Assembly (NCBI RefSeq): GCF_030407435.1
Contig: NZ_JASDDK010000003.1
Coordinates: forward strand, 248,001 to 312,000
DNA from: Winogradskyella bathintestinalis
Lineage (GTDB): Bacteria; Bacteroidota; Bacteroidia; Flavobacteriales; Flavobacteriaceae
Direction of reading: 5' to 3'
Length of the DNA stretch: 64,000 nt
Shown: piece after piece, positions 26,418 through 35,611 of the stretch
Position numbering within the stretch: position 1 is the first letter of the stretch
How the letters are laid out: each line of letters starts with the position of its first letter
Translations under genes and position numbers: made by a program
Notes under the pieces: generated by a model
What the model was told of the DNA's origin: nothing
Databases searched by the model: none
The model's input: the letters and a program-made list of their open reading frames with translations, nothing else

Positions 26418-26487
26418 CGCGGTAATCTAATTATTGAGTGATATGATTATTACGTTAGTTGAACTAGTGAACAAATTAGATTGCGCG
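26418..26487 (-). repeat. inverted repeat between thrA and thrB
   Basis: CGCG-gt-AATCTAATT (26418-26432) can pair with AATTAGATT-g-CGCG (26474-26487), giving 13 bp with one small internal loop. No T-run follows on the minus strand. It lies in the thrA-thrB gap, so it may be a stability or processing element rather than a terminator. Confidence 0.45.
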
Positions 26488-26501
26488 ATAACTTAATTAT
26501 T

Positions 26502-28973
26502 CTAATTATTAGCAATTCTAATAATATCCGCAAATAAACCAGAAGCCGTGACATCTGCCCCAGCGCCGGCACCTTTGATGATCATTGGTTGTTCTGAGTA
26601 ACGTTGAGTGTAAAACATAACGATATTGTCCTTTCCTTTTAAGTTATAAAATGGATGTCCTTCGGGGATTTCTTGAAGTCCAACTTTAGCTTTTCCATTA
26701 TCAAATTCGGCAACAAATTTTAATTGACAGTTGTTCTCTTCGGCCGACTTATATAAACTTTGATAATACGCTTCGTCCTTTTTTAAAGTTTCAAAGAAAT
26801 CATCAACAGAATTTGCGTTCATGGCATCTTCAGTTAAAAAATTATCACTTTCTAAATCCAATAATTCAATAGCATGACCACTTTCTCTTGCTAAAATCAA
26901 CACTTTTCTCGCGACATCAATTCCACTTAAATCAATGCGTGGATCGGGTTCAGTATAACCTTCTTCTTGGGCTTGTTTAACCACATCATGAAATGTGGTT
27001 TCGGCATTAAAATTATTAAATATAAAATTAAGACTTCCAGACAATACGGCTTGTATCGTATTTACATTATCGCCAGATGTAATTAAGTGACTCAAAGTAT
27101 CAATAACGGGTAATCCTGCACCAACATTGGTTTCAAATAAAAATGACGCGTTATATTGTCTAGAGAGCGCTTTTAGTTCGTTATAATATTCAATATTACC
27201 AGAACACGCTATTTTATTACAAGCCACCACAGACATACTCTGTTTTAAATAGTTGCTATAAATATTTGATACGGCTTCGTTTGCCGTGATATCTACAAAT
27301 ACTGAATTTCTTAGATTAAGATTTTTTGCATGTGCAAAGAAACCGTCTAAACTTGCTTTTTCGCCTGCTTCTAATTGAGCTTTCCAATCTTTTAAATTAA
27401 TACCTTCATCATTAACAATCATGTGTCGAGAATTGGATAAACCAGCAATTCTCATATTTATTTTATAACGTTCCTTAACATATGCTTTTTGCTGTTTTAT
27501 TTGCTCAATTAAACGTTCACCAACATTACCAACACCTGTAATAAATAAATTAATTTGCTTGGTCTTGATTTCAAAGAACTGCTCATGCAAACTATTTAAT
27601 GCTTTTTTTACATCATCTTTATGGATTACGGCAGAAATATTTCGCTCAGAGGCTCCTTGTGCTATAGCCCTAATATTTACATTGTTTTTTCCTAATGTAC
27701 TAAACATTTTACCACTAATACCTTGATGACTTTTCATTTTATCGCCAACGACAGCAATTATCGATAGACCTTTTTCTACAACTAGCGGGTCAATTTTTTG
27801 AAGCGCAATTTCATATTCAAATACAATATCAATAACCTCTTTGGCGCGTTCGGCATCACTTTCTGAAATACCTATGCAGATGGAATGTTCAGAAGACGAT
27901 TGTGTAATTAAAATAATATTGATTTTCTCTTGTGCAAGTGTTTCAAACAAACGCTTACTAAAACCTGGTACCCCAACCATACCATTACCCTGTAAGGTTA
28001 AAAGTGCAATATTATCGATATTACTAAGCCCTTTCACAGGAAAACCATTTGCTGTAACTTCCTGAGATATTGTGGTGCCAATGGCGTCCGGATCTAAAGT
28101 GTTTTTAATTACAATCGGAATTTTCTTTTTAAGCACTGGCATTACGGTTGGTGGATATAAAACCTTCGCCCCAAAATGCGATAGCTCAACAGCTTCTTGA
28201 TACGTTAATTGAACGATTGGAGCAGCTTGTTTTACTAATTTTGGATTGGTAGTAAACATACCACTAACATCTGTCCAAATTTGCAATTCCTTCGCGTCTA
28301 AGGCGGCAGCAACGATAGCTGCTGTGTAATCGGAACCGCCTCGTCCTAATGTCGTAATTTCACCACTTGCAGATTTGGATACAAAACCTGGCAATAATAC
28401 TATAGAGTGTCCATTAGATTCAAAAAATGATTGAATATTAGTGTTGGTGAGCTCAAAATTAACAGTAGCATTGTTATAATTTAAATCAGTAACAATGAGT
28501 TCTTGCGCGTTTTTTAAAGTAGCATCTAAATTTCTCGATTTTAAAGTATGATGTATTATTGTAGATGATAATGCTTCACCAAAACTTAATAGCTTGTCTT
28601 TAGTTTTTGGAGATAATTCATTAATTAAATAGATACCATCCAGAAGGTTTCTAATGTCGCTTAATTTTTCTGTAACGAGATCATTTAACTTTTCATGATA
28701 TTTTTGAAGCCTTTGATCATTTTCTGAATTTTCAAAGAGTTCTTCCACCACAGTATTATGCTTGGTCCAAATAGCATTATATTTTTGTTTATATTCTAAA
28801 TTTTTATGGCAAGCTAAATTCGCCGCTTCTAAAAGTTTATCGGTAATACCACCAACAGCAGATACGACGACAGCAATTTTTGATGTTTTGGATTGTTGAT
28901 CTAAAATTGAAATGACCTTATTTATATTTTTGGCTGATCCTACAGAGGTGCCACCAAATTTGAGAACTTTCAT
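26502..28973 (-). CDS. thrA: bifunctional aspartate kinase / homoserine dehydrogenase
   Basis: 823 residues. Aspartate kinase domain (1 to about 290, with MKVLKFGGTSVGSAKN at the start and TLGRGGSDYTAA near 210), two ACT regulatory domains (about 310-460), then homoserine dehydrogenase from about 470 (FITGVGNVGERL, NAD(P) loop) ending in the catalytic region with GLSGIDVARKVLILARE (here DLSGIDVARK). It performs the first and third steps from aspartate to threonine and is expected to be feedback-inhibited through ACT. A candidate attenuator lies upstream (28974-29160). Confidence 0.95.
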   Translation of the reverse strand: MKVLKFGGTSVGSAKNINKVISILDQQSKTSKIAVVVSAVGGITDKLLEAANLACHKNLEYKQKYNAIWTKHNTVVEELFENSENDQRLQKYHEKLNDLVTEKLSDIRNLLDGIYLINELSPKTKDKLLSFGEALSSTIIHHTLKSRNLDATLKNAQELIVTDLNYNNATVNFELTNTNIQSFFESNGHSIVLLPGFVSKSASGEITTLGRGGSDYTAAIVAAALDAKELQIWTDVSGMFTTNPKLVKQAAPIVQLTYQEAVELSHFGAKVLYPPTVMPVLKKKIPIVIKNTLDPDAIGTTISQEVTANGFPVKGLSNIDNIALLTLQGNGMVGVPGFSKRLFETLAQEKINIILITQSSSEHSICIGISESDAERAKEVIDIVFEYEIALQKIDPLVVEKGLSIIAVVGDKMKSHQGISGKMFSTLGKNNVNIRAIAQGASERNISAVIHKDDVKKALNSLHEQFFEIKTKQINLFITGVGNVGERLIEQIKQQKAYVKERYKINMRIAGLSNSRHMIVNDEGINLKDWKAQLEAGEKASLDGFFAHAKNLNLRNSVFVDITANEAVSNIYSNYLKQSMSVVACNKIACSGNIEYYNELKALSRQYNASFLFETNVGAGLPVIDTLSHLITSGDNVNTIQAVLSGSLNFIFNNFNAETTFHDVVKQAQEEGYTEPDPRIDLSGIDVARKVLILARESGHAIELLDLESDNFLTEDAMNANSVDDFFETLKKDEAYYQSLYKSAEENNCQLKFVAEFDNGKAKVGLQEIPEGHPFYNLKGKDNIVMFYTQRYSEQPMIIKGAGAGADVTASGLFADIIRIANN

Positions 28974-28990
28974 GTGCTTACGTAATTTAA

Positions 28991-29014
28991 GAGAATAAAA
29001 TGTCTATTGAGACA
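28991..29014 (-). terminator. candidate attenuator hairpin ahead of thrA
   Basis: On the minus strand TGTCT-CAAT-AGACA forms a 5-bp hairpin followed by TTTTATTCTC. It lies after the leader stop and 18 bases before the thrA start codon. Short stem, so only a weak terminator by itself. Confidence 0.4.
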
Positions 29015-29034
29015 ATTAGGGCCGGAGTACATAT

Positions 29035-29145
29035 TTATCGATTACCCAAACGGGTAATAAAAATAGTTGAAATGAAAAACATAGAAATCGTCATGTGGTT
29101 AGTATTACCCATTTGATGTGATGATATTTTATTTTTTTTCTTCAT
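29035..29145 (-). CDS. thrL: candidate threonine operon leader peptide
   Basis: A 36-residue open frame, ATG at 29143-29145, stop at 29035-29037, 62 bases before thrA. Residues 19-31 contain three Thr and four Ile in thirteen (MTISMFFISTIFIT follows Met18), and the end reads ...TRLGNR. The ISTxI.IT..GN arrangement recalls the E. coli leader (which ends TITITTGNGAG), where Thr and Ile codons sense both amino acids. The message would have only a few bases before the start codon because the -7 element TACTTTTG lies at 29153-29160. Nearby GGGTAAT (29110-29104), ATTACCC (29058-29052) and GGGTAAT (29047-29041) allow two alternative stems, as in attenuators. This part of the 399-base gap is otherwise gene-free; nothing else was seen between 29161 and 29372. 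Confidence 0.45.
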   Translation of the reverse strand: MKKKNKISSHQMGNTNHMTISMFFISTIFITRLGNR

Positions 29146-29152
29146 TACATAC

Positions 29153-29160
29153 CAAAAGTA
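29153..29160 (-). promoter_or_regulatory. TAnnTTTG -7 element of the thr operon
   Basis: TACTTTTG on the minus strand, seven bases before the leader ATG. No TTG in the -33 position (a T-rich tract is there instead). Confidence 0.5.
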
Positions 29161-29372
29161 TTATTTTTATATCTACGAAAAAAACTAATCTTACCTTTTT
29201 AAGGAATTTGTAAAAAAGGGCACAACTTTAGTTAAAAAATGAATTATAACTAACAAATTGCAATAGGAATTAAATTATTCACATCAAGATTATAACTGTA
29301 GCATCCAAATATAACTCTCGAATGATTTATAGTGCATTCCATAAAACTTGTCAAATAAAATAAAGCAGATAC

Positions 29373-30935
29373 ATGAAATTATTTTCAAAAGAACAGATTT
29401 ACGAAGGAGATAAACTTACCACAGAGCGTCAAAAGATATCCTCAACAGAACTAATGGAACGTGCAGGCACTCAGATTTTTAATTGGATGCATACGCGCAT
29501 GCAAGGTGCACAGGTGCCTATTCATGTATTCTGTGGTATTGGCAATAATGGAGGAGATGGCTTGGTATTAACTAGGCACCTTATAACTCATGGTTATAAT
29601 GTGGTGTCCTATATTATAAACTGTAGTGATAAGCGTTCAAAAGATTTTTTGATTAATTATGATCGTGTTAAAAATGTAACTAAGGATTGGCCGCAAATGA
29701 AAGGCTGCAAAGAAGAATTGGATACCATAAAAATTGGTGCTGATGATATAATTGTGGATGCTATTTTTGGTATTGGTTTAAACCGTCCCCCAAATGATTG
29801 GGTTCAATCATTATTCCAAAAATTTAGAGCCTCTAAAGCTTTTACATTATCTATTGATATTCCTTCTGGGCTGTATACAGATGAAGCTGTTAAAGATGAG
29901 AATGCGGTGGTCCATGCTCATTTTACCTTAAGTTTTCAGTCTCCAAAATTAGTCTTTTTTCTACCCGAAACGGCTCAATTTACTAAAGAATGGGAGGTGC
30001 TAGATATAGGCATAGATCGTGATTATCTAATAGAAACGGAAACCGTGGTAGAACTTATTGCTAAGCGAGAAGTGTTACCTCTTTATAAACCCAGACAAAA
30101 ATATTCGCATAAGGGAAATTTTGGTCATGTTTTGATAATTGGCGGAAGTTATGGAAAAATTGGAGCAACTAATTTGGCCAGTAGAGCAGCATTGAGTTCT
30201 GGAGCAGGATTGGTATCTGCTTATGTACCAAAATGTGGCTATCATAGTTTGCAAACTGCGATACCCGAAATTATGGTGGTAACTGATGAAAATGAAACTA
30301 ATATTTCAAGTATAAATTTTGAAATAGAACCAACTGTCATTGGTATCGGCATAGGAATGGGAACTTCGGATAGTACAGCAAAAACATTTGAATCATTTCT
30401 GAAGTCTAATAAAACTCCCTTAGTGATTGATGCTGACGCTTTAAATTTATTATCTAAAAAGAAAACTTTGTTACAATTATTGCCAGATCTAACGATTTTA
30501 ACACCGCACCCTAAAGAGTTAGAACGTTTAATAGGAAAGTGGTCTGATGATTTTGAAAAGCTTAAAAAAGCAAAGGATTTTTCAAAAAAATATAATGTAA
30601 TTGTAGTGATTAAAGGATCTAATACAATTACCGTTTATCACGATAAATTATATGTAAACACCACAGGCAATCCTGGTATGGCCACTGGCGGAACAGGTGA
30701 TGTATTGACTGGTGTCATTTCGGGCATGCTCGCTCAAGGTTACGAGCCTTTAACAGCGACTATTTTTGGGGTTTACCTTCATGGAAAATCTGCAGATATT
30801 GCTTTAGAAGATTATGGTTATCAAAGTTTAATTGCAAGTCATATAATTGAAAATATGGGAGATGCTTATATGGACTTATTCAAACAATCAGAACAGGCAC
30901 AGGAAGAAGTGCAAAAGGAGTCCCAACAGAAATAA
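29373..30935 (+). CDS. nnrDE: bifunctional NAD(P)H-hydrate epimerase / ADP-dependent dehydratase
   Basis: 520 residues. N-terminal YjeF_N epimerase (1 to about 215, CGIGNNGGDGLVLTRHL and DAIFGIGLNRP) and C-terminal dehydratase of the ribokinase-like fold (about 230-510, with GGSYGKIGATNLASRA, LTPHPKELERL and the ATP site NPGMATGGTGDVLTGVISG). Together they repair hydrated NADH and NADPH. The C-terminal tail is Gln/Glu-rich and not conserved. Single gene; a bidirectional terminator follows. Confidence 0.93.
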   Translation: MKLFSKEQIYEGDKLTTERQKISSTELMERAGTQIFNWMHTRMQGAQVPIHVFCGIGNNGGDGLVLTRHLITHGYNVVSYIINCSDKRSKDFLINYDRVKNVTKDWPQMKGCKEELDTIKIGADDIIVDAIFGIGLNRPPNDWVQSLFQKFRASKAFTLSIDIPSGLYTDEAVKDENAVVHAHFTLSFQSPKLVFFLPETAQFTKEWEVLDIGIDRDYLIETETVVELIAKREVLPLYKPRQKYSHKGNFGHVLIIGGSYGKIGATNLASRAALSSGAGLVSAYVPKCGYHSLQTAIPEIMVVTDENETNISSINFEIEPTVIGIGIGMGTSDSTAKTFESFLKSNKTPLVIDADALNLLSKKKTLLQLLPDLTILTPHPKELERLIGKWSDDFEKLKKAKDFSKKYNVIVVIKGSNTITVYHDKLYVNTTGNPGMATGGTGDVLTGVISGMLAQGYEPLTATIFGVYLHGKSADIALEDYGYQSLIASHIIENMGDAYMDLFKQSEQAQEEVQKESQQK

Positions 30936-30976
30936 TAAGAAGCAAAACGGTTAGCAAAACGCAAGAATACTCACAT

Positions 30977-31014
30977 AAAAAAAGCCTATTTAATCTAAAT
31001 TAAACAGGCTTTTA
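30977..31014. terminator. bidirectional intrinsic terminator
   Basis: AAAAGCCTATTTAA and TTAAACAGGCTTTT form a strong stem with one mismatch. The minus strand has a seven-base T-run and the plus strand four T. It serves the two convergent genes nnrDE and the TlpA-like lipoprotein gene. Confidence 0.85.
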
Positions 31015-31034
31015 AATTTAAAAATTATTGAATA

Positions 31035-32072
31035 TTAAATACCCAATTCATCAAATAATTCAATTAATACTGTACTTGAAGGTCTTGGTGCATCTGCATT
31101 TACAATATTTCCTTCAGGATCTACCAAGATAAATCTAGGAATACCATTGATTTTATAGTCTCTAATAAAGGTTGATTTAAATCCATCATCTGCTATTAAT
31201 TGCGTACCACCCAAATCCTTATCGGCCACCATTTTTTTCCAAGCTTCATATGCGGCAACTTTATTACCTTTGTAACCTCTACCTTCATCAATAGAAATAC
31301 TGACAAATTGAATATTTTTGTCCTTATATTGTTCTTCTATTTTTTTCAACGAAGGAATTTCTCGAATACAAGGTCCACACCAAGTAGCCCAAATATCAAA
31401 ATATACATATTTGCCTTTAAAATCTGAAAGCGACATTTCACCACCTGCAAAGTTTTCGTAATTTTCAAATGCAGGAGACGGAGACCCTTTCGGAAATTCA
31501 TCTCTTGTTGCTAATTTGGAACTCATAAACCTCGATAGTTGTTGAATAGTGCCTTCAACATTCTTATCCATTACAGCAACTTGTACAGAGTCTACATCCG
31601 CATATTTATTTTTAAGTCCCTCATAATCGGACTTGTAATTTTCAATAGCTTTTTCTACGTCTTCTTTAGTGCCAGAAGAAATAAGATCTTCCGTAAAATA
31701 CTGTTTAGAAATCAAAAATGACTGTACTGAGAAATTATTAATATCAGAAGCATCACCTTTAAATTCCATAGAATCTACAAAAGCATTATTATCAGTCTCA
31801 AAAGTGGTATGGTTATTATTCTTCAAATAGATTTGTCCATATTCCTTTCCATGTTGAAAACTATAATGTCCTGCCACAACTTTTAAGGTGTCATTAAAAG
31901 TACCATCGTCATTTACAGTAATATTTTTTTCGTAGTTTCTACCTTGAAAAACTCTTATTATTTTACTCTCATCTGGATTTTCAATTTTACCAGAAAGTGT
32001 CGCATAATCTTTAGGCTCACTTTTACACGCTATTATGGTAAACCCTAAACAAAGTACTAATATTTTTCTCAT
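31035..32072 (-). CDS. TlpA-like thiol-disulfide oxidoreductase lipoprotein with DUF4369 domain
   Basis: 345 residues. Lipoprotein signal (ending ...FTIIACKSE, Cys16), a DUF4369 beta domain (about 20-110, SGKIENPDESKIIRV), a helical spacer, then a TlpA/thioredoxin domain (about 195-345) with the intact redox motif WATWCGPC. Reductase acting on periplasmic disulfides, or a cytochrome-maturation role. It has the same architecture as the 500-residue protein at 62446-63906, which lacks the cysteines. Terminator at 30977-31014 follows. Confidence 0.88.
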   Translation of the reverse strand: MRKILVLCLGFTIIACKSEPKDYATLSGKIENPDESKIIRVFQGRNYEKNITVNDDGTFNDTLKVVAGHYSFQHGKEYGQIYLKNNNHTTFETDNNAFVDSMEFKGDASDINNFSVQSFLISKQYFTEDLISSGTKEDVEKAIENYKSDYEGLKNKYADVDSVQVAVMDKNVEGTIQQLSRFMSSKLATRDEFPKGSPSPAFENYENFAGGEMSLSDFKGKYVYFDIWATWCGPCIREIPSLKKIEEQYKDKNIQFVSISIDEGRGYKGNKVAAYEAWKKMVADKDLGGTQLIADDGFKSTFIRDYKINGIPRFILVDPEGNIVNADAPRPSSTVLIELFDELGI

Positions 32073-32215
32073 AATTTATTTTAAATTCAAATGCAAACAT
32101 AGGGATTATATCGTAAAGCTTATTTTAAAATTTTTATAAAATGAGTTAAAAATAGTGCCAGATTCGCTTTTTGCAGTTTACATTATACCTTGCTTCCCTT
32201 AAGGACAACAAGCGC

Positions 32216-32223
32216 TATTTTTG
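32216..32223 (+). promoter_or_regulatory. TTG-N23-TAnnTTTG promoter of the rRNA methyltransferase gene
   Basis: TATTTTTG preceded by TTG at 32190-32192 (23 bases). It gives a 5' leader of about 80 bases before the ATG at 32311. Confidence 0.45.
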
Positions 32224-32310
32224 TTATTAATTTATAATATTTTATAGATTTTTATAAATAGCTTGAATTTCATTTTTTAAAATCCATATTTTTGAAGTCT
32301 CAGCCTTCTA

Positions 32311-33540
32311 ATGCTGTATTTCTATAATTTGAAAAATAACTACCATCCTAAAAACCTAGCGGTAAAGCTTAATGCCAAAGGAGAACAATTTGTTGTAAAA
32401 GGACACCCATGGGTGTTTTCTAATAGCATTGTAAAGATAAGCGATGACCCCAAAACAGGTGATTTAGCCATAATCTTTAGTAAAAACAAAAATAAAGTCA
32501 TTGGTTTAGGTTTATACGACGCTAATTCTCCTATTAGGATAAAAATCGTGCATAATGCTGAAAATAAAGCAAAAATCGACGCTAACTTCTTCCATTACAA
32601 GATCAAAATAGCTTTTGAAAAACGTAGTGAATTATTAAGAACTAATACTAATAGTTACCGGTTGTTGTTTGGGGAGAATGATGGCTTTCCAGGATTAATT
32701 GCCGATGTGTATGATAGCGTTTTAGTTGTAAAATTATATTCTGAAATTTGGTTACCATATTTGGAATCTATTTTAGATAGCTTGCAAAAAATTTCAAAAG
32801 TAGAAACGGTAGTCATGCGATTAAGCAGAAGTTTGCAAAACCATAAAAGCCATAATTATACGGATGGTGATGTGATTTTTGGAACGCTTAAAAAAGAAGT
32901 AATAGAGTTTATAGAACATGGAGTAAAATTTTCAGCTAATGTCATTAAAGGTCATAAAACAGGTTACTTTTTAGATCATAGAGCCAATAGAAAACGTGTA
33001 GGTGAATTGAGTCATGGAAAAACGGTTTTAGACGTATTTTCATACGCTGGGGGATTCTCAGTCCATGCATTGGCTAATGGCGCTGAGCAAGTTACTAGCT
33101 TAGATATTAGTAAACAGGCTTTAGATATGGCTCGAGAAAATGGAAAATTAAATGATTATTCTGGGATTCATAAAACCATTTCGGGTGATGCCTTTGACGA
33201 GATGAAATCTTTAATTAAAAACGGAAAAACCTATGATGTGGTTGTTATAGATCCCCCAAGTTTCGCCAAGCAACAGTCTGAAATAGAATTAGCCAAAAAG
33301 AAATACGCGCAATTAGCAGAGCTAGGTGAACAGCTAACGGCAAAAAATGGCATTTTAATTTTAGCGTCTTGCTCATCTCGGGTAACAGCACAGTCATTTT
33401 TCGATTTAAATTCAAGAGTATTAAATGCCCAATCTAGACTTTTTGAAACAGAATTAAAAACCACACATGATAGTGATCATCCAATTTCATTCCCTGAAGG
33501 AGCATATTTAAAATGTGGGTATTATCGATTTTTAGAGTAA
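32311..33540 (+). CDS. rlmI: RlmI-like class I SAM-dependent rRNA (cytosine-C5) methyltransferase
   Basis: 409 residues. PUA domain at about 17-95 (KLNAKGEQFVVKGHPWVFSNSI), then a Rossmann methyltransferase: SAM-binding VLDVFSYAGGFSVHALANGA, acidic TSLDIS, motif IV VVIDPPSFAK and motif VI LASCSSRV with the catalytic cysteine. E. coli RlmI makes m5C1962 of 23S rRNA. The first ATG adds a 16-residue tail (MLYFYNLKNNYHPKNL) that is not usually conserved, so the true start may be later, but no other in-frame ATG precedes the PUA domain. Confidence 0.87.
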   Translation: MLYFYNLKNNYHPKNLAVKLNAKGEQFVVKGHPWVFSNSIVKISDDPKTGDLAIIFSKNKNKVIGLGLYDANSPIRIKIVHNAENKAKIDANFFHYKIKIAFEKRSELLRTNTNSYRLLFGENDGFPGLIADVYDSVLVVKLYSEIWLPYLESILDSLQKISKVETVVMRLSRSLQNHKSHNYTDGDVIFGTLKKEVIEFIEHGVKFSANVIKGHKTGYFLDHRANRKRVGELSHGKTVLDVFSYAGGFSVHALANGAEQVTSLDISKQALDMARENGKLNDYSGIHKTISGDAFDEMKSLIKNGKTYDVVVIDPPSFAKQQSEIELAKKKYAQLAELGEQLTAKNGILILASCSSRVTAQSFFDLNSRVLNAQSRLFETELKTTHDSDHPISFPEGAYLKCGYYRFLE

Positions 33541-33680
33541 AATCAACATTTTCTATTTTGAAAATATATAGCGTTCTTCATTATTCTTGAAGTGTTTGTA
33601 ATAGTTTGCTTGAAGGTAATTGGTTTTCATATGCGACTAAGGAATTCCACAAGGTATTATGCGTGCATAATAAATTTATC

Positions 33681-33688
33681 TATATTTG
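33681..33688 (+). promoter_or_regulatory. TAnnTTTG -7 element of the nitronate monooxygenase gene
   Basis: TATATTTG, 52 bases before the ATG at 33741. A short near-palindrome (TATGC-GT-GCATA, 33659-33670) precedes it. Confidence 0.45.
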
Positions 33689-33740
33689 TATCTCAAACGA
33701 AGTTTAATTAATTCTATTCCCGATTTTACGGGTAGTTATC

Positions 33741-34688
33741 ATGAAAACCAAACTAACTGAACTCCTTAATATTAAACATCCTATTATTCAAGCCCCAATG
33801 TTTTTAGTTTCTAATGTAGAGATGGTTACAGAAGCTATGAAAGCTGGCATTGCTGGATGTATTCCTGCTTTAAATTATAGAACTATTGAAGAATTGAGAG
33901 CAGCAATTAAAACACTTAAAGCTAATAAAGTGGATGGAGGTTCGTTTGGATTCAATTTAATTGTAAATAAATCTAACGTAAAATATAAGGGACAGTTAGA
34001 AACCTTATGCGAAGAAGGGTGTGACTTTATAATTACATCTTTAGGAAGTCCGGAAGAAACTATAAGACAAGCACATGCGGTTGGCATTAAAGTATTTTGT
34101 GATGTTACAGATTTGCGATTTGCAAAAAAAGTAGAGCAATTAGGAGCCGATGCTGCAATAGCGGTAAATAGTGAAGCCGGAGGTCACCGTGGTAATTTAT
34201 CTCCAGAAGAGCTAACAAGTTTATTGAAAAAAGAATTAACGATTCCTGTGATTTCGGCTGGTGGAGTAGGTTGTAAAGCGGACGTTGATAGGATGATAAG
34301 TTATGGTGCTTCAGGGGTTTCAGTAGGCAGTCCATTTATTGCTTCAGTTGAAGCTGGTGTTACGGACGAGTACAAACAAGCTTGTGTCGATTATGGCGAA
34401 AAAGATATCATTATGACAGAACGTATTTCTGGCACACCATGTACGGTTATTAATACACCATACGTTCAGAAAATAGGAACTAAAGCGACTTGGATTGAAA
34501 ACTTGTTGAACAAAAATAAAAGTTTAAAAAAATGGGTTAAGATGATTCGTTTTTCTATTGGGATGAAAGCTACAGAAAATGCCGCTAAAAAAGCGACTTA
34601 TAAAACGGTATGGGTTGCAGGACCTAGTATTGAGCATACTAAAGAAATACTTCCTGTGAAAGCTATTGTTAATAATCTAACGCACTAA
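33741..34688 (+). CDS. nitronate monooxygenase-family FMN protein
   Basis: 315 residues, TIM-barrel FMN enzyme. Seen: N-terminal IKHPIIQAPMFLVSN, the phosphate- and FMN-binding repeats SEAGGHRGN (about 145) and SAGGVGCKADVDRMISYGASGVSVGSPF (about 175-200). Class oxidises nitronates to carbonyl and nitrite; several flavobacterial members are misnamed enoyl-ACP reductases, so the substrate is uncertain. Followed three bases later by a TTG-started lipoprotein gene that is probably cotranscribed. Confidence 0.87.
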   Translation: MKTKLTELLNIKHPIIQAPMFLVSNVEMVTEAMKAGIAGCIPALNYRTIEELRAAIKTLKANKVDGGSFGFNLIVNKSNVKYKGQLETLCEEGCDFIITSLGSPEETIRQAHAVGIKVFCDVTDLRFAKKVEQLGADAAIAVNSEAGGHRGNLSPEELTSLLKKELTIPVISAGGVGCKADVDRMISYGASGVSVGSPFIASVEAGVTDEYKQACVDYGEKDIIMTERISGTPCTVINTPYVQKIGTKATWIENLLNKNKSLKKWVKMIRFSIGMKATENAAKKATYKTVWVAGPSIEHTKEILPVKAIVNNLTH

Positions 34689-34691
34689 TTT

Positions 34692-35312
34692 TTGAAAGCT
34701 CTTTACTATATTTTAATCATAGGTTTTTGTGTTTCATGTTCTAACACATCTCAAATAAAGTCTGGTGATATTGTGTTTAGAGGAGCAATTAATAGTGGTC
34801 TTTCTGAAGCTATAAATGATGTTACCCAAACTTCAAAACTCACGAATTATACACATATTGGAGTGTGTAAGGTTGAAAATGGTAATGTTGTTGTTTATCA
34901 TTCTGATTTAGGAAAAGGAGTTGTTAAAGAACCTTTGGAGCAATTCATTAATGCAGAAGATTCTATAGATTATCAGGTGGATCTATATCGCATAAAAAAC
35001 ATAACTTCAAAACAAATTCAAAATGTGCTGTCGGCTGCTCAGAAGTTAGTTGGTAATTCGTATAATATCACCTATATTTTAGAAGATGAAGGTTATTATT
35101 GTTCTGAATATATTTATGAGATATTTAAAGCGGATTCCATCTTTGCGTTAGAACCTATGACGTTTAAAAATTCCGAAACTGATACCTTTCATAATGGTTG
35201 GATTGAACACTATGAAAATCTAGGTATAGCAATTCCAGAAGGTAAATTAGGATGTAATCCTAACGGCATGGCGAATAGTAACACTATAGAATTTATAAAA
35301 AAGATAAATTAG
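34692..35312 (+). CDS. YiiX/YebB-like NlpC/P60-superfamily cysteine hydrolase, lipoprotein
   Basis: 206 residues. Lipoprotein signal peptide (MKALYYILIIGFCVSC; Cys16) that begins at a TTG codon; without TTG the signal sequence would be lost, so TTG is preferred. Permuted NlpC/P60 papain-like fold of the YiiX type: SGDIVFRGAINS, the His-containing NYTHIGVC near 55 and the catalytic Cys in GYYCSEYIYEIF near 135. Possible amidase/peptidase on cell-wall or lipid amide. Stop follows nitronate monooxygenase by three bases. Confidence 0.8.
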   Translation: MKALYYILIIGFCVSCSNTSQIKSGDIVFRGAINSGLSEAINDVTQTSKLTNYTHIGVCKVENGNVVVYHSDLGKGVVKEPLEQFINAEDSIDYQVDLYRIKNITSKQIQNVLSAAQKLVGNSYNITYILEDEGYYCSEYIYEIFKADSIFALEPMTFKNSETDTFHNGWIEHYENLGIAIPEGKLGCNPNGMANSNTIEFIKKIN

Positions 35313-35355
35313 CGCATTTATTTATTAATAACACCACTTTTCTTGTTACAAATTA

Positions 35356-35427
35356 GAGCTTACAAGTAAGCTCATCTATTCTATTATTCTAATAATAAAA
35401 TATTTAGATGGCATTTCTTGCAAGAAA
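35356..35427. repeat. two perfect palindromes in the gap before the kinase-like gene
   Basis: GAGCTTAC-AA-GTAAGCTC (35356-35373, 8-bp arms) and TTTCTTGCAAGAAA (35414-35427, perfect 14-bp palindrome) lie in the 299-base gap between the cysteine hydrolase and the kinase-like gene. The first may be a 3' stem of the hydrolase message (no T-run). The second has the symmetry of a dimeric regulator site. Confidence 0.4.
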
Positions 35428-35611
35428 CTTTGTTGTTCTATTTTTTGATATTCTATGGCAATTTTAATAAAAAGCATATTTTTTTAAAATTTCCCCTGCT
35501 CTAAAATATATAATCATATCAGTCCTAAAATGATGTAATTAGGTTAAAATTCTTCATTTAGAAATCTTAACTTAGTGGTTTGCGCATATATTATAAATCC
35601 ATAACCAATTC

